Below, piece after piece: positions 8,204 through 14,044 of a DNA stretch of 64,000 nt; positions within the stretch are counted from its first letter, which is position 1, and each line of letters begins with the position of its first letter. The DNA comes from VFMC01 sp044238435 (GTDB lineage: Bacteria; Actinomycetota; Acidimicrobiia; Acidimicrobiales; Ilumatobacteraceae): NCBI GenBank assembly GCA_044238435.1, contig JBIIDH010000002.1, positions 1-64,000 of the forward strand, in the 5' to 3' direction. Made by a program: the position numbers and the translations under genes. The notes beneath the pieces are model-generated. The model searched no databases. It was not told the DNA's origin and was given only the letters and a program-made list of their open reading frames with translations.

Positions 8204-8889
8204 CAGCCCAGCAGGGTCGGCAGGTCGGCCAGCGACGCCAACTCGGTGACGTGCTCGTCGTGGTCGACGTGCTCGAGTTCCCACAGCAGGTGGTACGGCA
8301 CGTGCACGCCGTGCCCACCGAGGGCCATCACCGGCAGGATGTCGCTGCGCACGCTGTTGCCCACCATGCAGAAGCGCTCGGGCGCCACCTCCCAGCGGCG
8401 CAGCAGGCGGGCGTAGGTGTCGACGTCTTTCTCGAGCACGATCTCGAGGTGGTGGAAGTGGTGGGCGAGACCGCTGGTGTCGATCTTGTGGGTCTGGTGC
8501 ACCAGGTCGCCCTTGGTGATGAGTACCAGGGTGTAGGCGGCACCCACCCGCTCGAGCACCTCGGGCACGTGGGGCAGCAGCTCGACCGGCGCCTCCAGCT
8601 GGGCGCGGGCCATCGCGATCAACTCGCCGATCACCGTGTTGGGTACCCGGTGCTGGGTGATCGACAGGGCCGCCTCGACCATCGAGATGGCGAACGCCTT
8701 CACCCCGTAGCCGAGCGCGGACAGGTTCCGACGTTCGACCGCCGTGAGCGCAGCCTTCACGTCGATACCCGGGTCGGCGTATGGCTGGATCAGTTCGACG
8801 AACCGCAGCTCGTTGGCGCGGAACGAGTCCTCGCTGGCCCACAGGGTGTCGTCGGCGTCGAATGCGACGATGTCGTACGGCTGGCTCAT
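8200..8889 (-). CDS. HAD-family hydrolase
   Basis: 229 aa. Motif I is IVAFDADDTLW at residues 8-18 with the nucleophile Asp and acid Asp. Motif II is LVLITKGDL, and motif IV is FCMVGNSVRSDI with the Mg-binding Asp. A helical C1 cap lies between motifs I and II. This is a small-molecule phosphatase of the HAD-IA type. It is the third gene of a minus-strand operon after the thiamine-binding protein and the HTH protein, and its ATG overlaps the HTH stop (ATGA). A phosphate ester linked to the same process is the likely substrate, but nothing identifies it. Confidence 0.88.
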   Translation of the reverse strand: MSQPYDIVAFDADDTLWASEDSFRANELRFVELIQPYADPGIDVKAALTAVERRNLSALGYGVKAFAISMVEAALSITQHRVPNTVIGELIAMARAQLEAPVELLPHVPEVLERVGAAYTLVLITKGDLVHQTHKIDTSGLAHHFHHLEIVLEKDVDTYARLLRRWEVAPERFCMVGNSVRSDILPVMALGGHGVHVPYHLLWELEHVDHDEHVTELASLADLPTLLGC

Positions 8890-9257
8890 TGCGCCCGGTG
8901 CAGTGCGTTCAGGTAGTTGTAGACGGTGATGCGGCTGACGCCCATCGCGTCGGCCACGTCCTCCACCGCACGCCGCAGCGTGAAGGCGCCACGCTCGTCG
9001 AGCAGGCGGATGGCGCGTTGCTTGTCTTCACGGCCCAGCAGCGGCAGGCGCCCGCCGAGCTCGCGTTCGACACCTTCGATGAGTCGGTCGAGCGCACCGT
9101 GCAGCGGTGCCATGCGCACCACGGCCACCTCGGTGCCTTCCCACTTCAGCGGCAGGTCGCCGGGTTCGCGCTGGTCGAGCGGCACCAGCTGCGCGCCGAG
9201 CGCTTCGATGATGGGCTTCACCGACAGCACCAGCGGGTGCCGGGGCAGGCCGCTCAT
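8886..9257 (-). CDS. HTH_22 (YheO/DauR-type) DNA-binding protein
   Basis: 123 aa. The C-terminal 50 residues match the YheO/DauR helix-turn-helix: an AIRLLDERGAFTLRRAVEDV segment, then VADAMGVSRITVYNYLNAL. YheO proteins carry an N-terminal PAS-like domain of about 120 residues; here the N-terminal part is only about 70 residues, so the sensor is shortened or different. Start and stop overlap both neighbours by 4 nt (ATGA at 9254-9257 and 8886-8889), so it is locked in an operon with the thiamine-binding protein and the HAD phosphatase. It is probably a regulator, perhaps of its own operon; the ligand is unknown. Confidence 0.7.
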   Translation of the reverse strand: MSGLPRHPLVLSVKPIIEALGAQLVPLDQREPGDLPLKWEGTEVAVVRMAPLHGALDRLIEGVERELGGRLPLLGREDKQRAIRLLDERGAFTLRRAVEDVADAMGVSRITVYNYLNALHRAQ

Positions 9258-9505
9258 CGCGACGACCCCGGCTCGTCGAGGCGAGCGATGTCGACCGTCA
9301 CGTTGGTGGCACCGTTGGCGACGGCGGCGTCGACGATGGCGCCGAGCACTGTGCCCACCTGTTGCGGCGTGACCGTGCAGGTGGAGCCGAACGGACCGAA
9401 CTCGACGGCGACGCCCATGGCCTCGGCGGCCGCCACGCCCGACAGCACGTGCGGGCCGGGCTGGCCCTCGACGAACGGTTCGATGGTGAACTCCAGACGC
9501 AGCAC
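9254..9505 (-). CDS. Thiamine-binding-fold protein (MTH1187/YkoF type)
   Basis: 83 aa. RLEFTIEPFVEG, the central VEFGPFGSTCT and the ferredoxin-like beta-alpha-beta pattern identify the Thiamine_BP family (MTH1187/YkoF-like, formerly DUF77). Members bind thiamine or its pyrimidine part, and many assemble as small oligomers. Start GTG 9505 is supported by the -10 TACCAT exactly 6 nt upstream on the minus strand; an ATG at 9513 is in another frame. Leaderless transcription leaves no room for a TPP riboswitch. It is the first gene of an operon with an HTH protein and a HAD hydrolase, which may handle a phosphorylated thiamine compound. Confidence 0.82.
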   Translation of the reverse strand: MLRLEFTIEPFVEGQPGPHVLSGVAAAEAMGVAVEFGPFGSTCTVTPQQVGTVLGAIVDAAVANGATNVTVDIARLDEPGSSR

Positions 9506-9511
9506 GGCGTC

Positions 9512-9517
9512 ATGGTA
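9512..9517 (-). promoter_or_regulatory. Leaderless -10 element of thiamine-binding/HTH/HAD operon
   Basis: On the minus strand TACCAT is followed by 6 nt and then GTG 9505, with no Shine-Dalgarno. Confidence 0.6.
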
Positions 9518-9574
9518 TCCGTCGGGGTCGCAGTGCCGCCCTGCCCGTACCGAGCCGGCATCGGGACACCGCCG

Positions 9575-10000
9575 CTACGGCTCGGTGCTGCCCGCCACCT
9601 CCACGCGGCAGCGCACGCCCGGTGCGGCTGCCAGCCGCCGGTCGGCGGTGAGCAGGGTGGCATCGAGAAGTTCGGCGAGCGCGACGTACACGGCGTCGTA
9701 CGCCGAGACCGAGTGGCGCAACTCGACGACGCGTTCCAGGAGCGGCCGGGCCGGCAGTCGGGCCATGTCGAGGGCGACCAGATCCGAAACGGCCGCCCGG
9801 AACCGCCTCAGCTCCAGGCCTCCGGCGAGCCATTTGCGCCGCAGGGCCGAGGTGGTCTCGACATCGACCAGGTCGGGTGCCACCAGCGAACCGGCATCGG
9901 TGAGACGGGCCCGCATCGCACGACCGTCGGGGCCGTCGTCGGCCAGTGCCGTGGCGAGCACCGAGGCATCGACCACGACGGTGGCGCCCGACGGTGTCAT
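9575..10000 (-). CDS. vapC: PIN-domain toxin, VapC family
   Basis: 141 aa. The PIN acidic residues are visible: VVVDASVLATAL (first Asp), VDVETTSALRR (Glu), SAYDAVYVALAE (Asp) and LLTADRRL (Asp). VapC toxins are Mg-dependent ribonucleases that cut tRNA or rRNA when the labile antitoxin is lost. ATG 10000 overlaps the antitoxin stop in ATGA, the usual vapBC coupling. No mobile element is adjacent. Confidence 0.9.
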   Translation of the reverse strand: MTPSGATVVVDASVLATALADDGPDGRAMRARLTDAGSLVAPDLVDVETTSALRRKWLAGGLELRRFRAAVSDLVALDMARLPARPLLERVVELRHSVSAYDAVYVALAELLDATLLTADRRLAAAPGVRCRVEVAGSTEP

Positions 10001-10227
10001 CGTTCCTGACGCCCCGCCTCGACGTGCGCGACGGCATCAGCCAGGGGCATCCGACCGCCGCGGCGGCGCTCGACCCGTGCGAACAGGTCGGCCACCGTCG
10101 GAGTGGCGGCCATCCGGGTGAGTTCCGCGACCAGGAACTGCTGCAACGACTGGCCGGCCTGCGCAGCCCGTCGCTGGAGTTCGGCGTGCACGTCGGCAGG
10201 AAGATCGCGTACGAGGACGTTCGGCAT
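9997..10227 (-). CDS. vapB: FitA/VapB-type ribbon-helix-helix antitoxin
   Basis: 76 aa from ATG 10227; earlier in-frame starts would add an unrelated leader. MPNVLVRDLPADVHAELQRR and the AQAGQSLQQFLVAEL helix match the FitA-like ribbon-helix-helix group. The C-terminal tail (VADLFARVERRRGGR) would wrap the toxin. RHH antitoxins repress their own operon; an imperfect palindrome directly upstream of ATG 10227 is the probable operator. The stop overlaps the vapC start. Confidence 0.88.
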   Translation of the reverse strand: MPNVLVRDLPADVHAELQRRAAQAGQSLQQFLVAELTRMAATPTVADLFARVERRRGGRMPLADAVAHVEAGRQER

Positions 10228-10244
10228 GCTTACAGTCTGCAAGC
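10228..10244. promoter_or_regulatory. Imperfect palindrome, likely VapBC operator
   Basis: GCTTACAGTCTGCAAGC matches its reverse complement at 14 of 17 positions and begins at the base next to the vapB start codon. RHH antitoxins bind such short dyads. Binding here would cover the initiation region, giving autoregulation. Confidence 0.5.
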
Positions 10245-10285
10245 AGTTCATCCGTAATGCAAGGCCCTCAGGAACCGACATCGGG

Positions 10286-10555
10286 TCAGCGCGGGCCGAG
10301 CACGCGCTGCAGGTCGGCCGACATGCGCAGGCAGTCGTGGCCGGCGGCATCGAACGCCTGCTTCATCCGGTCGAGCGCGCCGCGGAACGTGGTGTGCCAG
10401 TCGTGCTCGAACTGGTCGCGGGCCGGCCCGGTCCAGGTGGTGCCCGACAGCGTGGCGGTGACGCTGCTCGTCACTGCGTCGATCGCCTCGATCTGGCGCT
10501 GCAGGCTGCGGCCGAGCATCGTGAGCTGTTCGGGGTTGGCGCCGTACATGGTCAT
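10286..10555 (-). CDS. WXG100-family type VII secretion protein
   Basis: 89 aa, ATG 10555, with GGAGG about 7 nt upstream on the minus strand. Size and the central W-T-G turn (SGTTWTGPARDQFE) between two long helices are the hallmarks of ESAT-6-like WXG100 proteins, exported as helical-hairpin dimers by type VII systems. It is alone: no partner, EccB, EccD or mycosin is adjacent. The only EccC-like ATPase in the window is 34 kb away (44458-48228), so a functional link is only possible. Confidence 0.85.
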   Translation of the reverse strand: MTMYGANPEQLTMLGRSLQRQIEAIDAVTSSVTATLSGTTWTGPARDQFEHDWHTTFRGALDRMKQAFDAAGHDCLRMSADLQRVLGPR

Positions 10556-10655
10556 CGTGGTGTCCTCCTGCCGCGGCCGACCTTCGGCTGCAGCATCGCC
10601 AATGACGACAACGGAACTGCCCGTGCGGAAACGCGCGCTGTCAGCCGTCGAGCCC

Positions 10656-11183
10656 TCAGCCCTCGAGTAGGGGCAGCAGCAGCGCCAGCGAATCGGGGAG
10701 GAAGCGCTCGGTCGCCAGCAGCTGGGCGAGTTCCGCCCGGTCGACCCAGCGTGCTTCCACCACCTCGCCGTCGGCAAACGTGAACGGCCCGGGGTGCACC
10801 ACCCGGTAGCAGCGGCCCAGCAGCGCCACCATGTCGTCGCGGTACAGGCGGGGCATCCCGTCGTCGATGGCCACGGGCGCCGCATCGTCCAGCCCCACCT
10901 CCTCGGCCACCTCACGGCGCGCTGCGGTGTCGTAGTCCTCGCCCGAAGCGACCACGCCCCCGACAGCGATGTCGAACCATCCCGGCCACACGTCCTTGTG
11001 CTCGCTGCGCCGGTGCACCAGCAGGCGACCGTCGGGATGCACCACGGCCACGAACACGCATCGGTGCAGCAGTCGCCCGGTGCGCATCTCGGCGCGGCTC
11101 ACCACGCCCAGCACCCGGTCGTGTTCGTCGACCAGGTCCACCCGCTCACCACTCGCCGCGCCCGGGTCCTCTATCGCATCCAC
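10656..11183 (-). CDS. Nudix hydrolase, YfcD-like
   Basis: 175 aa. The Nudix box GGVVASGEDYDTAARREV, continuing into AEEVGL, matches G-x5-E-x7-R-E-U-x-E-E-x-G-U. The preceding VDLVDEHDRVLGVVSR and LLHRCVFVAVVH place it in the YfcD/isopentenyl-diphosphate-isomerase-like subgroup. Nudix enzymes hydrolyse nucleoside diphosphates linked to other groups; the substrate is not evident. GTG 11183 is chosen because TAGGTC, a weak -10, lies 7 nt upstream and overlaps the divergent -10 of the M20 gene. Confidence 0.85.
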   Translation of the reverse strand: MDAIEDPGAASGERVDLVDEHDRVLGVVSRAEMRTGRLLHRCVFVAVVHPDGRLLVHRRSEHKDVWPGWFDIAVGGVVASGEDYDTAARREVAEEVGLDDAAPVAIDDGMPRLYRDDMVALLGRCYRVVHPGPFTFADGEVVEARWVDRAELAQLLATERFLPDSLALLLPLLEG

Positions 11184-11190
11184 AGAGCCT

Positions 11191-11200
11191 GACCTAGCAT
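11191..11200. promoter_or_regulatory. Overlapping divergent -10 elements
   Basis: GACCTAGCAT contains TAGCAT (11195-11200), 6 nt before ATG 11207 on the plus strand. It also contains the weaker TAGGTC (11191-11196), 7 nt before GTG 11183 on the minus strand. They share TA at 11195-11196, the same layout as at 6271-6280. Confidence 0.5.
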
Positions 11201-11206
11201 GCGCGC

Positions 11207-12439
11207 ATGACGGTGAACGACATCCGCGAGGAAGCACACGACCTGCTCGACGAGATGGTGGCGCTGCGCCGCACCCTGCACCGCTGGCCCGAGATCGGCA
11301 ACCACCTGCCCATCACCCGCGAGAACGTACTGGCCTCCATCGAGGGCCTGCCGCTCGACGTGACACTGCACGAGACCACCAGCGGTATCGCCGCGCTGCT
11401 CACCGGCGGCAAGCCGGGTCCCACCGTGTTGCTGCGTGGCGACATGGACGCCCTGCCGATGCCGGAGGACACCGGGCTCGACTTCTCGTCGCAGGTCGAC
11501 AACGCGATGCACGCCTGCGGTCACGACACGCACACGTCGATGCTGATGGGCGCGGCGAAACTGCTGTCGGCACGCCAGGCCGACCTGCCCGGCCGGGTGC
11601 TGTTCATGTTCCAGCCCGGCGAGGAGGGCTACGCCGGCGCCCGGTTCATGCTGGAGGAGGGCCTGCTGAACGTGGGTCCGCACGCGGCCGACGGCAGCGA
11701 CTCGCCGGTCACCGGCGCCTTCGCCCTGCACGCCTCGTCGGCGGCGCCGACCGGGTTCTTCAGCACCCGTCCCGGCCCGGTGATGGCGTCGAGCGACACG
11801 ATGACCATCACGCTCACCGGCAAGGGCGGCCACGCCAGCGAACCCCACCGCACCCTCGACCCCATCCCCGTGGCGTGCGAGATCGTGCAGGCGCTGCAGA
11901 CCATGGTCACCCGCCGCATCGACGTGTTCGACCCCACCATCGTCACCGTGGCCCGCATCGTCGCCGGCACCACGGTGAACGTCATCCCCGAGACCGCCCA
12001 GATCCAGGGCACCATCCGGGCGGTCAGTGAGCGCACCCGCAGCAAGGTGCACGACGGCATCCGCCGGGTGGCCGAGGGCATCGCCGCGGCGCACGAGATG
12101 CAGGTGCAGGTGGATGTGAAGTTGGGCTACCCGGTCACCGTGAACGGCGCCGACTTCACCGACTTCGCGATGGACGTCGCCCGGTCGGTGGTGGGCGAGA
12201 ACCGGATGGTCAGGCTGCCGAACCCGGTGATGGGGGCCGAGGACTTCAGCTACGTCATCGAGCGGGTGCCCGGCACGATGATGTTCCTCGGTGCCACGCC
12301 GCACGACCGCAACCCGTTCACCGCACCGCCCAACCACTCGAATCGCGTCTACTTCGACGAAGCGGCGATGGTGGAGGGGGCCACGATGTACACGGCGGTC
12401 GCGATGCGTCACCTCGGCCTCGAACTCGCCGCCGACTGA
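11207..12439 (+). CDS. M20-family amidohydrolase
   Basis: 410 aa. Metal-binding and catalytic motifs of the M20D group are present: LLRGDMDALPMPE, MHACGHDTHTSML and FMFQPGEEGYAGA, followed by the dimerisation domain (DTMTITLTGKGGHASEP) and the C-terminal GAEDFSYV. These zinc enzymes hydrolyse N-acyl amino acids, hippurate or related amides in the cytosol. The start is fixed by a leaderless -10, TAGCAT, 6 nt upstream. It is a single gene, divergent from the Nudix hydrolase and ending before a large inverted repeat. The exact acyl-amino-acid substrate is unknown. Confidence 0.93.
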   Translation: MTVNDIREEAHDLLDEMVALRRTLHRWPEIGNHLPITRENVLASIEGLPLDVTLHETTSGIAALLTGGKPGPTVLLRGDMDALPMPEDTGLDFSSQVDNAMHACGHDTHTSMLMGAAKLLSARQADLPGRVLFMFQPGEEGYAGARFMLEEGLLNVGPHAADGSDSPVTGAFALHASSAAPTGFFSTRPGPVMASSDTMTITLTGKGGHASEPHRTLDPIPVACEIVQALQTMVTRRIDVFDPTIVTVARIVAGTTVNVIPETAQIQGTIRAVSERTRSKVHDGIRRVAEGIAAAHEMQVQVDVKLGYPVTVNGADFTDFAMDVARSVVGENRMVRLPNPVMGAEDFSYVIERVPGTMMFLGATPHDRNPFTAPPNHSNRVYFDEAAMVEGATMYTAVAMRHLGLELAAD

Positions 12440-12462
12440 GGCATCACCGCACGGCCGATACA

Positions 12463-12512
12463 CGATCTTGTTCGAGTTTCCGTTGTATACGACGGAAACA
12501 CGCGCAAGATCG
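12463..12512. terminator. Nested 50-bp inverted repeat, likely bidirectional terminator
   Basis: Outer arms CGATCTTG (12463-12470) and CAAGATCG (12505-12512) are perfect. Inner arms GTTTCCGT (12476-12483) and ACGGAAAC (12492-12499) are also perfect, with an 8-nt loop and a 5x5 internal loop. It lies between convergent genes ending at 12439 and 12568. It is clearly poorer in GC than its surroundings and has no U-tract. Confidence 0.55.
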
Positions 12513-12567
12513 GGGAACTCGGGCGGCAGGGTGGCTCAGCGGGCCCAGCAGGCCCGGGCGGGTCGGG

Positions 12568-12969
12568 TCAGGGCCAGGCGAGGTCGTGGTGGGTGATGGC
12601 GGCGTGCACGGCATCGAGCAGCTGCTCGGGCGACTTGCCGCACGCATCGAGCTCGTCGGGGCCCAGCAGGAACACGAACCCGGTGGTGGTCTCGGCCAGC
12701 ACGGCCGGCAGTCGGCCCTCGGTGTGCGGTCGGCCGGCGTCGGGCTGATCGTTGCGGTGGTAGGTGTCGAAGGGCACCGGCAGCGTGGTGCTGCACGCCT
12801 TCCAGTCGGCCCGGGCCCGCACTGCGCCGTGGGTGATGTCGCACAGGCCGCAGTGGGCGCGGCCGAGCAACTTGCCCACCACGTAGGCCAGTTCGCCGCG
12901 CACGGTGCCGTCGGCGTTGTACACGCCCACCAGTCGCTGCACCTGGGCCGACGTCGCGGGTTCGGTCAT
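12568..12969 (-). CDS. Conserved protein of unknown function with HCxLCD motif
   Basis: 133 aa, ATG 12969, overlapping the upstream oxidoreductase stop (ATGA). I do not recognise a named family. GVYNADGTVRGELAYVVGKL is followed by RAHCGLCDITHG with a CxxC-like pair, and later TTGFVFLLGPDEL. The pattern looks like a small cytosolic domain that could bind a metal through His-Cys-x-x-Cys. No signal peptide or membrane segment is present. It is translationally coupled to an LLM flavin oxidoreductase, so a role near that enzyme is possible. Confidence 0.6.
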   Translation of the reverse strand: MTEPATSAQVQRLVGVYNADGTVRGELAYVVGKLLGRAHCGLCDITHGAVRARADWKACSTTLPVPFDTYHRNDQPDAGRPHTEGRLPAVLAETTTGFVFLLGPDELDACGKSPEQLLDAVHAAITHHDLAWP

Positions 12970-13982
12970 GGCGTGCCCACGGGTGTGGCAATGCCCGCAG
13001 CGTCGGCCACCAGTTCGAGCGACCGCAGCCGTTCGGGCGTGGTGGGCGAGGCGAGGGCGACGATCAGCTCGTCGGCATCGGCGTGGGCGGCGAAGTCGTC
13101 GAGGTACTGGCGCACCACGGCGGGCGAGCCGACGGCCGAGTAGGTCATCATCCGCAGGATGTGCTGGCCCTGCGGCGTGGCCATGAGACGGTCGAGTTCG
13201 CCGTCGTGCACCGTCTCGGGCACGTTGAGGAACCGCTGCACACGCCAGCGTGCAGCGACCTGCAACTGACGATCGGCGTCGTCGTCGGTGTCGGCGCAGA
13301 TGACGTTCACGGCGGCCAGCACCCGCGGCTGGTCGAGGTGCTCGGAGGGCCGGAAGTTGCTGCGGTAGACGGCCACGGCCTCCTGCAGCGCCTCGGGAGC
13401 GAAATGCGACGCGAACGCATACGGCAGGCCGAAGTGTGCGGCCAGGCTGGCGCCGAAGAGCGACGAGCCGAGGATGTAGACGGGCACGTTCGTGCCGGCA
13501 CCCGGGATGGCGCTGACGCCGGGCACGCGGCTGGCACCGGCCAGATAGCCCATCACCTCGAGCACGTCGTCGGGGAAGGTGTCGCTCGCGGTGTGGTCGC
13601 GCCGCATCGCCCGCATCGTCACCTGGTCGCTGCCGGGGGCCCGGCCGAGGCCCAGTTCGATGCGCCCGGGGTGCAGGGTGGCCAGGGTGCCGTACTGCTC
13701 GGCGATGGTGAGCGGGGCGTGGTTGGGCAGCATCACCCCACCGGCGCCGAGGCGGATGGTGCTGGTGTGCGCAGCCACGTGGGCGATGAGCACCGCGGGT
13801 GCCGACGAGGCGATCGACCCCATGTTGTGGTGCTCGGCGTACCACACCCGCGAGTAGCCGAACCGCTCGGCGGCCTGGGCGATGGCGACACTGGCGGCCA
13901 GCGCATCGGCCGGGGTCTGCCCTTTGCCGATGATGGCGAGGTCGAGCAGCGACAGCGGCCGGGGCTGCGTGGTGGATCGCAT
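12966..13982 (-). CDS. LLM-class flavin-dependent oxidoreductase
   Basis: 338 aa. A bacterial-luciferase-like TIM barrel is indicated by SLLDLAIIGKGQTPADAL, FGYSRVWYAEHHNMGSIASS, IRLGAGGVMLPNHAPLTIAE and GRIELGLGRAPGSDQVT, typical of the MsnO8/YhbW-like group. Such enzymes use reduced FMN or F420 for monooxygenation or hydride transfer; the substrate is unknown. The start ATG 13982 is supported by TACCGT 6 nt upstream on the minus strand. The stop overlaps the start of the HCxLCD protein, making a two-gene operon. Confidence 0.9.
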   Translation of the reverse strand: MRSTTQPRPLSLLDLAIIGKGQTPADALAASVAIAQAAERFGYSRVWYAEHHNMGSIASSAPAVLIAHVAAHTSTIRLGAGGVMLPNHAPLTIAEQYGTLATLHPGRIELGLGRAPGSDQVTMRAMRRDHTASDTFPDDVLEVMGYLAGASRVPGVSAIPGAGTNVPVYILGSSLFGASLAAHFGLPYAFASHFAPEALQEAVAVYRSNFRPSEHLDQPRVLAAVNVICADTDDDADRQLQVAARWRVQRFLNVPETVHDGELDRLMATPQGQHILRMMTYSAVGSPAVVRQYLDDFAAHADADELIVALASPTTPERLRSLELVADAAGIATPVGTP

Positions 13983-13988
13983 GGCAGC

Positions 13989-13994
13989 ACGGTA
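13989..13994 (-). promoter_or_regulatory. Leaderless -10 element of LLM oxidoreductase operon
   Basis: TACCGT on the minus strand, then 6 nt, then ATG 13982; no Shine-Dalgarno. Confidence 0.6.
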
Positions 13995-14044
13995 GCGGCT
14001 GCGGTCGCGGTCCTGTCGGGGCGTGCCCCGGTTGGCCGGCCGGT

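Noticed and set aside
9254..9517. TPP riboswitch upstream of the thiamine-binding protein
   Set aside because: The predicted transcript is leaderless and no THI-box-like sequence was seen.
10286..10555. A complete type VII secretion locus
   Set aside because: Only one WXG100 protein is here, with no EccB/D, mycosin or second WXG100 protein next to it.
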